A stretch of DNA of 64,000 nt from Paraburkholderia silviterrae. GTDB lineage: Bacteria > Pseudomonadota > Gammaproteobacteria > Burkholderiales > Burkholderiaceae. Made by a program: the position numbers and the translations under genes. The DNA lies in NCBI RefSeq assembly GCF_004353915.1, contig NZ_SMRP01000027.1, forward strand, positions 23,492 through 87,491, in the 5' to 3' direction. Under the pieces are notes generated by a model. The model made no database searches. It was not told the DNA's origin and saw nothing but the letters and a program-made list of their open reading frames with translations. This document shows positions 36,447-45,202 of this stretch, piece after piece; within the stretch, counting starts at the first letter, position 1, and each line of letters starts with the position of its first letter.

Positions 36447-37867
36447 CACGCCACCTCCATGTTTACATTGAGAACCTTGCGAATGCTGAAGTCGTCGCAG
36501 CCCCATTCGCCCAGTTCATATCCAAAGCCGCTGGCCTTCATTCCGCCGAAAGGCAGTTCCGGGTCGGGCGGTACGGCATGCTGGTTCACGTAAAGGTTGA
36601 CCGCCTCCAGCCGCGCCGCCGCTTCAGCAGCGGCGGTGACGTCGCTGGACCAGACTGAACCCCCAAGGCCAAACTCCGAAGCGTTGGCCCGTTCGATGGC
36701 TTCGTCGACGGTGTCGAATGGCAGAACAGGCAGCGCCGGTCCGAATTGCTCCTCCTTCACGAGGCGGCTCGCGTCGCTGACGCCCGATACAATCGCAGGC
36801 TTCAGGAAGTAGCCCGCGTAACCATCGAGCGAGTCCCCGCCAGCATGAATCGTCCCGCCATGCGCGAGGGCGTCATCGAGCAGCGCACGAACGTGATCGC
36901 GCTGGGCTGCATTGTTCAGCGGCCCCATCTGGGTTTCGGGATGAAGCCCGGGCCCAACGCGCCAATTGCTGGCAATCTCGGTCAGCTTCTCGACCATCGG
37001 ATCGAAGATGCTGCGATGAACGTACAGCCGCTTGATGGCGCAGCAAAGCTGCCCGGCATTCGTGAACGCATTTGCGAAGATCCGCGGGGCGATCGCAGCG
37101 ACATCCGCATCGTGGCAGACGATCCCAGCGTCATTGCCTCCAAGTTCCAGCGTCAAACGCTTTAGCATGGGTGCGGCGCTGGTCATCACACGGATCCCGG
37201 TAGGCGTCGAACCTGTAAAGGATACCTTACGGATACCGGCGTGCTCAACCAAGGCCTGGCCAATTTCGCCACCGCCAGTGACCGTATTGACGACGCCGCC
37301 GGGCAGGATGTCGGCAAGCTGTGCGCAAAGCTTCAATGTCGTCAGCGGAGTTGAGGGGGCGGGTTTGATCACCACCGTATTCCCGGCCCAAAGCGCCGGG
37401 GCGAGCTTCATCATCAGGATCGTGATGGGGTAGTTCCACGGCACGATCAATCCGACCGTGCCAATGGGTGCGCGCACCACATCGACATACCCGGAAGCGC
37501 GGCGACGCAACGTTTCCTTGTCCTCGTCCTTCTGCGCGTAGTACCTGATCAGCCGCACCGCGATAGCGATTTCCCCCCTGGCCGCGGCCAATGGCTTGCC
37601 TTGCTCCAGACTGAGAATGTTCGCCAGTTCTTCGCTGCAGCTTTCGATTCTGTTCGCGCATTGCGCCAGCATCGCTTTGCGTGCCGGCAGGTCCGTGGCC
37701 CACGTGCCACGTGCTGCGGCGTTGGCTGCGGCAACGGCATCATCAAGGGCATCGACAGTCGAGATCGGTGCCTGCGCCACAACGTCAAGCGTGGCGGGAT
37801 TTTTCACGTCGTAGAAGTCACGCGCGCTCGCGCTCAGGCCGCCGACGAGGTTGAAGTACGCTTGCAT
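36446..37867 (-). CDS. Aldehyde dehydrogenase
   Basis: A 473-residue NAD(P)-dependent aldehyde dehydrogenase with complete motifs: VPWNYPITILMMKLAPAL, VIKPAPSTPLT, SFTGSTPTG, catalytic glutamate in LELGGNDAG, catalytic cysteine in NAGQLCC and C-terminal PFGGMKASGFG. AAAGGAG precedes ATG 37867. It stands between the P450 and the alcohol dehydrogenase, giving a consecutive alcohol-aldehyde-acid route. Contrast with the ruined homolog at 2077-2844. Confidence 0.93.
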   Translation of the reverse strand: MQAYFNLVGGLSASARDFYDVKNPATLDVVAQAPISTVDALDDAVAAANAAARGTWATDLPARKAMLAQCANRIESCSEELANILSLEQGKPLAAARGEIAIAVRLIRYYAQKDEDKETLRRRASGYVDVVRAPIGTVGLIVPWNYPITILMMKLAPALWAGNTVVIKPAPSTPLTTLKLCAQLADILPGGVVNTVTGGGEIGQALVEHAGIRKVSFTGSTPTGIRVMTSAAPMLKRLTLELGGNDAGIVCHDADVAAIAPRIFANAFTNAGQLCCAIKRLYVHRSIFDPMVEKLTEIASNWRVGPGLHPETQMGPLNNAAQRDHVRALLDDALAHGGTIHAGGDSLDGYAGYFLKPAIVSGVSDASRLVKEEQFGPALPVLPFDTVDEAIERANASEFGLGGSVWSSDVTAAAEAAARLEAVNLYVNQHAVPPDPELPFGGMKASGFGYELGEWGCDDFSIRKVLNVNMEVA

Positions 37868-37877
37868 CGCCACTCCT

Positions 37878-39152
37878 TTATTGCGTGTCGGGAAGCGACG
37901 TTGGGCCACCGAGGCTAACGGGCATCGACTGCGCGCCGCGAATCACCGTGCTCACCCAGGGAATATCTTCGGGCTCGCATGCAAGCGTGAGTTGCGGGAA
38001 TGCCTTCACGAGACGTCCGACCGCTGTCTGCGTTTCCATACGCGCGAGGTGGGAGCCAAGACAGAAGTGCGGGCCGAAGCCGAACGCGACGTGCTGCTTG
38101 ATCGAGCGGGTGATATCAAAGCGATCCGGATCCTCGAATCGTGCGGGATCGCGATTCAACGCAGCGATAAGGACCTGGACGAAGCTCCCGCGCGGGATCG
38201 TCGTGCCGCCAATCGTGACATCGTCGATGGTGACGCGGAACGTCGTTCGATGGACGGAGCCGTCATAGCGCAGTGTCTCCTCGACGGCCTGCTTCACAAG
38301 CGCCGCGTCCGCACGCAGCAACGCCATTTGGTCCGGGTTGCGCAGGAGATGGAGCAGCGTGTTGCCGATCAGTCCGACGGTCGTCTCGTGACCCGCGATG
38401 AGCAGCAGGTACGCCATGCTTCGGAGTTCGTCGTCGCTCAGCGCATCCTTTTCGTTGCGCGCGGCGATCATGGCCGAAAGCAGGTCCGGTTGCTCGTCGG
38501 GCGCCGCACCCGGTGGGATGCTCGCCCGCTTGCTCTCGATCAGGGCAGCAAGGTAGTCCTGGAGCAGAGTTATGCCCCGCTCCTGTTCACTGTGACCCGG
38601 CGTCATGGCCCATGCCGCCCACTGCCGAAAATCATTCCGACGCTCCTCGGGCACGCCCAGCATCGTGCAGATGACCGTGATGCCGACCGGATACGCGAAA
38701 TCGGTAATCAGGTCAGCGGCGTCACGGCCGCGCATCGCGTCGATCAGTTCGTCGACCCGACTTTCGATCATCGCGCGAAGCACTTCGAGCCGGCGTGGTG
38801 AAAACGCGAGATTCACGAGCGAGCGCAAACGGGTATGTTCTGGCGCGTCCGTATTAAGCAGATTGCCCGCTTTCGCACCAGAAATTGGGAATCCTGAACT
38901 TGGTCCGCTCTTTCCGGTCTTCGCGAGAGCAAGCTGCATGTGCTGCGCGCCCTTCGCGATACGGGGATCATTCAATGCGGCCAGGCCCTCGGCCCAGTGC
39001 GTGACCAGGTAGACTTCCGCGCCAACGGCATTGCGCGCACGTACGACAGGCCCTCTGGCCACGAGCTCTTTATAAACTGGCTGTGGGTCGAGCATGCGCT
39101 CGCAGTGGGGAAGATCGAATACCTGATCAGCACTACTATTTATTTGAATCAC
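37878..39152 (-). CDS. Cytochrome P450
   Basis: A soluble 424-residue bacterial P450. The oxygen-activating I-helix AGHETT is at 253-258, the K-helix EETLR at 291-295 and the heme loop FGFGPHFCLG carries ligand C364. The best start is GTG 39152: GGAGG lies eight bases upstream, inside the longer open frame, which argues against an earlier start. It hydroxylates an organic substrate using O2 and two electrons; no ferredoxin gene is adjacent. It heads the run P450, aldehyde dehydrogenase, alcohol dehydrogenase, CoA ligase, pointing to terminal or benzylic methyl oxidation. Confidence 0.92.
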   Translation of the reverse strand: MIQINSSADQVFDLPHCERMLDPQPVYKELVARGPVVRARNAVGAEVYLVTHWAEGLAALNDPRIAKGAQHMQLALAKTGKSGPSSGFPISGAKAGNLLNTDAPEHTRLRSLVNLAFSPRRLEVLRAMIESRVDELIDAMRGRDAADLITDFAYPVGITVICTMLGVPEERRNDFRQWAAWAMTPGHSEQERGITLLQDYLAALIESKRASIPPGAAPDEQPDLLSAMIAARNEKDALSDDELRSMAYLLLIAGHETTVGLIGNTLLHLLRNPDQMALLRADAALVKQAVEETLRYDGSVHRTTFRVTIDDVTIGGTTIPRGSFVQVLIAALNRDPARFEDPDRFDITRSIKQHVAFGFGPHFCLGSHLARMETQTAVGRLVKAFPQLTLACEPEDIPWVSTVIRGAQSMPVSLGGPTSLPDTQ

Positions 39153-39258
39153 GATTGCTGCCTCCAAAAATGTCTTTCTGTACCGCACGCAAGCGCAGCG
39201 TACAGGCGAACTCCGCCCTGCCTGGGCGGCATCTCCCTATTTTTTGTAAACCTGGGCT

Positions 39259-39915
39259 TTAAGTCGAGGGGTGTTCCTGCCAACGGATGGCGCCGACAAC
39301 CATCTTCGTCAAGGTGTCGGTGAGCACTTCGTCGCTCACTTCCCGTCCAAGCATTTCGAGATCGCCGTTGGCCACAACCCAGTTGTAACAGGTGAACTCG
39401 ATCATCGAACACAAGCTGGAGCCGGCGATCTCGGGGTCGACACCGGTGCAATAGCCAAGCCGCTGCGCGAGGCGAATACGCGTACTGCTGACACGAATGC
39501 CTTCTGCGCGAATCTCACGCCAGATCGATGCGAACGAGTCGTTCACCATCGACGCCTGGAAAACGGCGACGGCAACTACCCCATGTTGACGATAAACCTG
39601 CCAGAAAGAGAGCAGCATCTCGCGAAGATTCTCGAACGGATCTTCGTCGATGCCGCCAGGAGGGCGGATATTGTCACGCAGAGCGATCCGAAACTCGTCC
39701 GCGAGTGCGAGCAGCAGCTCTTCCTTGTTCTTGAAGTACTGGTAAAAAGAGCCGATGGCCTTGCCAGCCTCCTCGGCGATGTCGCCGATCTTGGCATTCA
39801 CGAATCCGTCGCGCGCAAACACCCGCCGCGCTGCGTCCTTGATGGCCGCCTCCGTCTTGCTGCGCTTTGCGCCTGCCCGCGGCCGGGCGACCTGTTCGAC
39901 TTCCATCATCTCCAT
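39259..39915 (-). CDS. TetR family transcriptional regulator
   Basis: A 218-residue TetR regulator. The DNA-binding domain is at about residues 20-65: AIKDAARRVFARDGFVNAKIGDIAEEAGKAIGSFYQYFKNKEELLLALADEF. The remainder is a helical ligand/dimer domain. It lies directly upstream of the P450 on the same strand; a 9-base inverted repeat overlaps its own promoter. Likely represses itself and the P450-led pathway. Confidence 0.9.
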   Translation of the reverse strand: MEMMEVEQVARPRAGAKRSKTEAAIKDAARRVFARDGFVNAKIGDIAEEAGKAIGSFYQYFKNKEELLLALADEFRIALRDNIRPPGGIDEDPFENLREMLLSFWQVYRQHGVVAVAVFQASMVNDSFASIWREIRAEGIRVSSTRIRLAQRLGYCTGVDPEIAGSSLCSMIEFTCYNWVVANGDLEMLGREVSDEVLTDTLTKMVVGAIRWQEHPST

Positions 39916-39938
39916 CCCGCTCGATCCTTCATGGACAC

Positions 39939-39990
39939 ACTATAGCAACCGAAGCACAAAATTGAAACTGAATTCATATTCTTTTGTGCT
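39939..39990 (-). promoter_or_regulatory. tetR promoter with operator-like dyad
   Basis: On the minus strand TATAGT (39944-39939) is a good -10. Just upstream AGCACAAAA (39953-39961, plus-strand reading) and TTTTGTGCT (39982-39990) form a perfect 9-base inverted repeat with a 20-base spacer containing TGAATTCA. The AT-rich arms favour an operator over a terminator, and the position covers the -35 region, as expected for autorepression by TetR. Confidence 0.6.
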
Positions 39991-40061
39991 GCTGCAGGGT
40001 ATTCCCTGGATACGGGGTAGTTCATGGAGACGCAGGATCGGATTCCAGCAAATCGCAAGCT

Positions 40062-41336
40062 TCAATTGCTCTTGCCTTCGTATCGCGCTCGTGGCCGGAG
40101 AACCGAACCATCGGCTCGCTGTTCGAGAATATGCGCGATATGCCCGGCGGTCCGACCGATGGCCCATAACGCACTCGCGGATTTTCGTGGGAGACCGAGT
40201 GCCGCGCAAAAGACAACGAGACCCACCGCCAACCCGGGATACGCCTCATATTGGTCAATCGCATTTTTCAGAAACGCTAGCGCCTTTCTGGTGGCAGGGG
40301 ACGCCGGATCGGCCTGCTTCGCCAAATCGATCAGTGCGAGCGCGCGCGGATCACCTTTCGGAAACAGCGTGTGATTGAATCCAAACAACTTGCGTCCGTG
40401 CTTGCGCCACGTGACGGATTCACTCTGAAGGGAAAGTTCGCCCGCGTGCATGAGAAGATCTTCCGCCATATCTGCGCCACGCCCCGTCAACACACCCGAA
40501 TGCGCGCAAATTCCAGCGCCAACAGAGGCGAAGATATCCGCGCCTGCCGATGCCGCAACCCGGGCCCCAAATGCCCCGGGCGTGAGTTCGAAATCAGCGC
40601 AAATGATTAGTGCGGCGTTCACGAATGCCGCCACTCGATCCAACTGCGAGACGCCAGACGCGCGACAGACGATTCTGGCGATCGACTCGCCCGCTTCTGG
40701 CTCGACAAAACGCCCCGCCGCAGACAAGTATCCGCAACACCCACTCAGGACCTGCAGAATTTGCCGAGGGGCGAACGATGCGTCGCCTTCTCGCGGTTCG
40801 TCCAGCCCGACCTGAGGCAGGCCCAATGCGAGCACCACAATCGAAAACAGCTTGAGCACATCTTCCGGAGGCGTCGCAATGCCCAATGATTCAACCAACC
40901 GGTCGATCTTCAGCGTGGGAGCATGATAGTTCCATACCAGACGCTCGTCCGGCATCTCACCAGACCATAAGAGCTGGCTCACTGCCTCAAACGTGCATCC
41001 ACTGCGCGAGAGCTCGATTGCGTCGCGCCCGCGATATTTTGGAGCGTCCTGCGTAAGTTCCGTCACCGCAGTGGTGATAATCGGCTCGCCCCACTTCATC
41101 GAAGTCTGGCCGCGCGGCGCGAAACCTGATCGCGCATCTGAACGACTCCGCAATAGCTCGATATCCCGGCGGGAAAACAACTTTGCACGCGAGCCTGCAA
41201 TTGGCCTGCTCTCGATTTGCCCCCTGCTGACGTACGCATACAAGGTGGGCGCTTTGATACCGAGCGCGGCCAATGCCTCGTCCCGCGTCATGTAATCTGG
41301 CGGATCAGCACTGGCTTCAGTCGTCATTGTCGGCAT
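40062..41336 (-). CDS. Citrate-synthase-like protein with N-terminal helix-turn-helix domain
   Basis: A 424-residue two-domain protein. Residues 15-65 are an excisionase/MerR-like helix-turn-helix (YMTRDEALAALGIKAPTLYAYVSRG, then LFSRRDIELL). Residues 75-420 follow the citrate synthase fold (YRGRDAIELS, GFNHTLFPKGDPRA, GRTAGHIAHILEQRADG). Of the three catalytic residues only one survives by eye alignment: H322 matches the middle histidine, the first site reads VLTGRGAD (T284 instead of His), and the aspartate site reads AYPGLAVGL (A370). It is probably not a working synthase but may bind an acyl-CoA or dicarboxylate and regulate (inference). It begins 15 bases after the broken AAHS transporter. 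Confidence 0.8.
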   Translation of the reverse strand: MPTMTTEASADPPDYMTRDEALAALGIKAPTLYAYVSRGQIESRPIAGSRAKLFSRRDIELLRSRSDARSGFAPRGQTSMKWGEPIITTAVTELTQDAPKYRGRDAIELSRSGCTFEAVSQLLWSGEMPDERLVWNYHAPTLKIDRLVESLGIATPPEDVLKLFSIVVLALGLPQVGLDEPREGDASFAPRQILQVLSGCCGYLSAAGRFVEPEAGESIARIVCRASGVSQLDRVAAFVNAALIICADFELTPGAFGARVAASAGADIFASVGAGICAHSGVLTGRGADMAEDLLMHAGELSLQSESVTWRKHGRKLFGFNHTLFPKGDPRALALIDLAKQADPASPATRKALAFLKNAIDQYEAYPGLAVGLVVFCAALGLPRKSASALWAIGRTAGHIAHILEQRADGSVLRPRARYEGKSN

Positions 41337-41351
41337 TCTTCACACCTTTCT

Positions 41352-42698
41352 TCAAGGCCCGGAGGTTCGCACGGGTCGGCTCGCGGTCAGCTTCGCCCTT
41401 GTCGTCGTTCTCACATGCATCATTGCCACCGATAACGCGGCGACTGCGAACGAAAACGACATGACGATAAACACAATCCGCGGATTCGTGTTCCTTGCCA
41501 GCAACGCGCCCGCGAGCATCGGACCAAGAATGGCGCCCACGCGCCCCACACCGAAGGCCCATCCGAGGCCAGTCGATCGAATATTTGTCGGATAGATCGT
41601 TCCCGCGATTGCGTTAAGCCCAACCTGCCCTCCTGAGCCGAGCGCCCCGCCGACAAAGCTCATCACCAGCAACATCGACTCTGGCGCGCCGGCACTGCCG
41701 TTCAGCATGACGCAGGGCATCGCCATAAAGATAGCGCATGCAACGACCGGCATTCCGTACCGATCCAGCAGGCGCGTAATCGCCAATGCGCCCAAAGCAC
41801 CACCCGTCTGCCACATGGCCCCAATCAGCGCGGCACGGCCTGGCTCGATGCCGAATCCGGTATAGAGAATCGGAGCCCATACCATCACGAATAGATTGCC
41901 CATCAGACAGAATACGAAGGCGACCCAGACGAGTAACGTATTCCCCTTATGACCGTTCAGGAACAGCTAAAGCGGTGTAGCTCCGCCTCCGGCCATGTTT
42001 GTTCCACCGAACTCGGGCATCCCCATCGGAAGGTCGATGTTCATCCGGTTCAGCAGTGCGTGCAGTTTTTGTATATCCCGCTTTCCGTAAAGGTATTCCA
42101 GCGACTCTGGAAGGAGTGCCATCATGAGGGCCGCAACCAGCATCGGCGCAAAAGCACCCACGTAGAAGACGCTGCGCCACCCGTAATTGCTGAGAAATGC
42201 CGCGGCAACCCAGCCTGGTGCGGCAGCGCCAAGACTGTACCCTACGAACATGAGGCCGATCGTCCACCCCCTCGAGTGCTCAGGGGCGAATTCGGTATTC
42301 AAGGCAATTGCGTTCGGTACAGCCCCGCCCAAACCGATTCCTGCAAGAAACCTCATTGCGATGAAAGCATTCAACGAATGGGACCAGACCGCAGCGAGCG
42401 TCAGTGTGCCGAACAACAACGTCCCCAACACGATCATGGGCTTGCGCCCGAATCGGTCGCCCATACTTCCGAGCAAGACAGATCCCAGCATATAGCCAAA
42501 GAGCCCCGCAGACGCTACCGAGCCAAATGCGCCTTTGCTGATCGAGAACTGATGCAGGAGCGCGGGCCCCACGTAGCCAATCAGATTGAGTTCGTAGCCA
42601 TCCAAAAACAGCACAAGAAAGCAAAGAATCGCTACCGAAAGGCGCAACGGATTGCGACTTTGTCGATCGATCAAGCTTCGGATGTCATTCTTTTCCAT
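41352..42698 (-). pseudogene. AAHS-family MFS transporter interrupted by one in-frame amber codon
   Basis: The N-terminal part (42698 to 41970) encodes the first half of an aromatic-acid symporter: DGYELNLIGYVGPALLHQF, GSMGDRFGRKPM, LPESLEYLYGKRDIQ. It ends at TAG 41969-41967 (codons CTT TAG CTG on the minus strand). The frame continues without shift through LFLNGHKGNTLLVWVAFVFCL into GNLFVMVWAPILYTGFG and the second half of the transporter to 41352. Thus a single base change, such as CAG to TAG, broke a full-length gene of about 448 codons. Everything else looks well preserved, so the lesion is recent or a sequencing error. It lies between the cupin and citrate-synthase-like genes in an apparent operon. 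Confidence 0.85.
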
Positions 42699-42740
42699 TG
42701 CTCCTCGCTAATGCAGGTCCGCCCCGACTGCCGCCACATT

Positions 42741-43235
42741 TCACGGGGCGAACTGCGCTCCGGAAAGTGAATCCACCCTCTTTGGGTTTCCATCAATGAG
42801 CACCACCGCGATCCGGGCCGGCACGGCACCGCGGTTGATCCATGCGTGACGGGTGCCTCTCTGTACTACGATATCCCCCGGCCTGACCGTAACCGACTGG
42901 CTATCCAGCATCAGTTCGAGTTCGCCCGCAAGGCAAATCACATAATCAATCGAGTCGGTACGATGTAATCCATGGGGTTCATTGCCGACCTCGAATTCCA
43001 CCACGCTGAAACGAGACCCGGATGCAGGTGGCGGGACGCCCAGCTCCTGCTCGCCGGAATCGGTTTCACTCAGGAAATCCGCAGGCGTCTCATTCGTCGC
43101 CCATATGAGGGTTGTCGTGGTTTTCGGAGTCGGGCGCTTGCTGTTCGCCGCCACTCCATCAATCCAGACAACGGACTTTCCATCAGCATCATGCGAAGTG
43201 ACGATTCGCCGAATATCAGGTTTTGCGTTGAACAT
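42741..43235 (-). CDS. Cupin domain protein
   Basis: A 164-residue protein with one small beta-barrel cupin domain in the C-terminal half. The segments HGLHRTDSIDYVICLAGELELMLD and VRPGDIVVQRGTRHAWINRG are the two cupin motifs with putative metal-binding histidines and glutamate-like positions. Such proteins are dioxygenases, decarboxylases, isomerases or sensors. It sits between a decarboxylase-like amidohydrolase and an aromatic-acid transporter, suggesting a step in the same aromatic pathway. Reaction not determinable. Confidence 0.8.
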   Translation of the reverse strand: MFNAKPDIRRIVTSHDADGKSVVWIDGVAANSKRPTPKTTTTLIWATNETPADFLSETDSGEQELGVPPPASGSRFSVVEFEVGNEPHGLHRTDSIDYVICLAGELELMLDSQSVTVRPGDIVVQRGTRHAWINRGAVPARIAVVLIDGNPKRVDSLSGAQFAP

Positions 43236-43263
43236 GGCGGTACTCTCGGATCTGTTCAGGAAT

Positions 43264-44259
43264 CTAGCGACCGGCGCCTGCCTCGATCATCTTTTCGAGC
43301 CCGAACAGGCGAACGGCGTTTTCTCCGAGAATCTTGCGGCGATCCGAAGGAGAAATTGGCAGCGCATCGACATGCTCGCTTCCGGTATCGATGAATGGGT
43401 AATCGGTTCCGAACAGAACATGGTCGGCTCCTACGGTGTCCAACGCAAGCATCAGCGACGCCTTCCCATACGAGCAGGTGTCGTAATAGAGGCGCTTGGC
43501 GTACACGCTCGGCAATTGATTGATGTCCTTTCGACAGTCAGGAAATATCCGATACCCGTTGTCCAGGCGCTCGAGGAGCATCAAGACCGCAGCCCCCGTA
43601 TGGGCGACGACGTATGGAAAATCGGGGTAGCGCTCAAAGATTCCCGCATAGATCATTCGCGTCAAAGCGACCGTTGTTTCAAACATGAATCCCACACGGA
43701 TTGGCAATTCGTACTCGTTCAGGTTATCCGTGTTTTCCGGGTGCATCGGGTGTTCGACAACGGGCAAGTGCAGCGCGTTGATGCGGCTCCAGATGGGCTC
43801 TAACGACGAATGATTGAGAGGCGTCGAACCGATGCTCGAACCCATCGTGATCCCGACGCACATTGGGTTCTCGCTCACGCGGTCCAGTTCTTTCAAAGAC
43901 GCAAGAGGATCCACAAGCGGGAGACACGCCAGCGCGCGCAGGCGAGATGGGTGAGCCCGACATGCAGCAAATGCCTGGTCGTTAATTGCGCGAGCCAGCT
44001 CCGCCTGGGCATCCGGTGAAAACGCGTGCACATTTGGAGCCGTTAGAGACAAAACGCGAACGTCTATCCCTTTCCTGTCCATGTCCGCGATGCAGTGATC
44101 CGGGTCAAACCATGCATCTCGACGTGGAAGCAGGGTCGTATTGCCCCGGCGGACCTCGTGTATGCCATCTCCGACGGTGCGGACCGACACCCCGGAAAGG
44201 CTCATTACCGCATCGAAGAATACTGGATGGATGAAGTGCGCATGGATGTCGACTTTCAT
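43264..44259 (-). CDS. Amidohydrolase (ACMSD/aromatic decarboxylase family)
   Basis: A 331-residue TIM-barrel amidohydrolase. Metal-binding motifs visible in order: DIHAHF at the N-terminus (HxH), PVVEHPMHP, VVAHTGA, and GTDYPFID. This family holds 2-amino-3-carboxymuconate-6-semialdehyde decarboxylase and hydroxybenzoate decarboxylases. It is the first gene of a minus-strand group with cupin, AAHS transporter and the citrate-synthase-like protein, 28 bases before the cupin gene. Related in family to the partial gene at 1-656, but not a close copy. Substrate probably an aromatic or muconic acid. Confidence 0.88.
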   Translation of the reverse strand: MKVDIHAHFIHPVFFDAVMSLSGVSVRTVGDGIHEVRRGNTTLLPRRDAWFDPDHCIADMDRKGIDVRVLSLTAPNVHAFSPDAQAELARAINDQAFAACRAHPSRLRALACLPLVDPLASLKELDRVSENPMCVGITMGSSIGSTPLNHSSLEPIWSRINALHLPVVEHPMHPENTDNLNEYELPIRVGFMFETTVALTRMIYAGIFERYPDFPYVVAHTGAAVLMLLERLDNGYRIFPDCRKDINQLPSVYAKRLYYDTCSYGKASLMLALDTVGADHVLFGTDYPFIDTGSEHVDALPISPSDRRKILGENAVRLFGLEKMIEAGAGR

Positions 44260-44673
44260 AGGCTAGTGGGCTCGAAGTGCGTAGTGTCCGACCATGGTAA
44301 ACATCGCCTGCAAAAGTTCAAGATTGATTGTTTTGTATAGATATCCCTCACATAACATAGGATTACTACGCTTTAGCAGAAGTCATCGCAGACGGGGGAC
44401 GAGCCTGATCATGATCCTCAGGAGGCATTCGTTCGCCCGATGTCGCCTCCAACTGCCCCTTCATATTACTATATTTTCCACTCGTCAAGTTTATTGCTGG
44501 CGACAGAACCGTTTCGCTGGACCTCGCACGCCAAAAAATCATCCTGGTGAGTGGTCGGGTGGTTTACTATCTGCTGTCAGCCCAGCTATCCTGCTGCTCG
44601 CCGGGTGGGCCACGCAGCCGATATGGCGCGCCCGGCGGCCGACCGCTCTCGAAGCACTCATCGAACACGGACC
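44260..44673. other. Intergenic, upstream region of the amidohydrolase operon
   Basis: About 410 bases without a recognisable gene. It is locally AT-rich (for example around 44320-44370 and 44460-44490), consistent with promoter DNA for the minus-strand amidohydrolase operon and possibly with sequence left by earlier insertions. Confidence 0.45.
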
Positions 44674-44889
44674 ATGCCTGTTAACAGAAGCCCTATCCCG
44701 ACCCACTCGCAAAGCGATGAAGACACCGGTGCGCCACTTTCCGACGAACCCGTCGTCCTGCAATCGGAGGCGCCAGGCTTCGTAATCCGGCAGGTACACC
44801 GGGCCTTCGTCCGCAAGCTGGTAGAGCACCTTGCCCCGTACGACATCTCGCCTGCCCAGTGGACTGCGCTGCGGGTTCTGTCGCAGTAA
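44674..44889 (+). pseudogene. MarR-family regulator, truncated
   Basis: About 71 codons read MPVNRSPIPTHSQSDEDT and then PGFVIRQVHRAFVRKLVEHLAPYDISPAQWTALRVLSQ before a stop. This is the N-terminal dimerisation helix and first helix of a MarR protein; the winged helix that should follow is absent. Sequence after the stop shows no continuation and soon meets an IS6-type transposase scar, so the gene was probably cut by that insertion and later deletion. Confidence 0.7.
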
Positions 44890-44928
44890 GGATCGAGGGA
44901 TGAGCGAAATCGATATGAGAAGTACTGC

Positions 44929-45200
44929 TTATATCGCAAGGTTGTAGAATTGATCAGCGACTGATAGATGGACTCCGCGAGCGAACTTCAACTGTCCTTT
45001 CACGATCATGTGCATCAGTTCGATGCCGGCCAGAAGGATTCGGGCACAGCGAAAAGTCTTGAATCCCAGCATCGGCCGTGTCCGGCTCTTCATCGAACTT
45101 TCAGTTTCGTATCTTCCGCACATCATAGCGGAACGCCTTACTGCAACAGAGCCCTCAGGCGCGGCATCTACCACCATCTGGACACCACCGCCTTTCAACA
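44929..45200 (-). mobile_element. IS6-family transposase remnant (C-terminal part)
   Basis: On the minus strand the last 54 codons read MKSRTRPMLGFKTFRCARIL then LAGIELMHMIVKGQ and SVADQFYNLA, which is the conserved C-terminus of IS6/IS26-type transposases. Upstream codons (SVAVRRSAMMCGRYETESS) align with the usual region before it but are degraded. The DDE catalytic core and both terminal repeats were not found, so the element is dead. It abuts the flavin reductase gene and may have removed its neighbour. Confidence 0.75.
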
Positions 45201-45202
45201 CG

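Noticed and set aside
41967..41969. TAG as a pyrrolysine codon
   Set aside because: No reason to expect pyrrolysine machinery in this lineage and transporters do not use it; a plain nonsense mutation is simpler.
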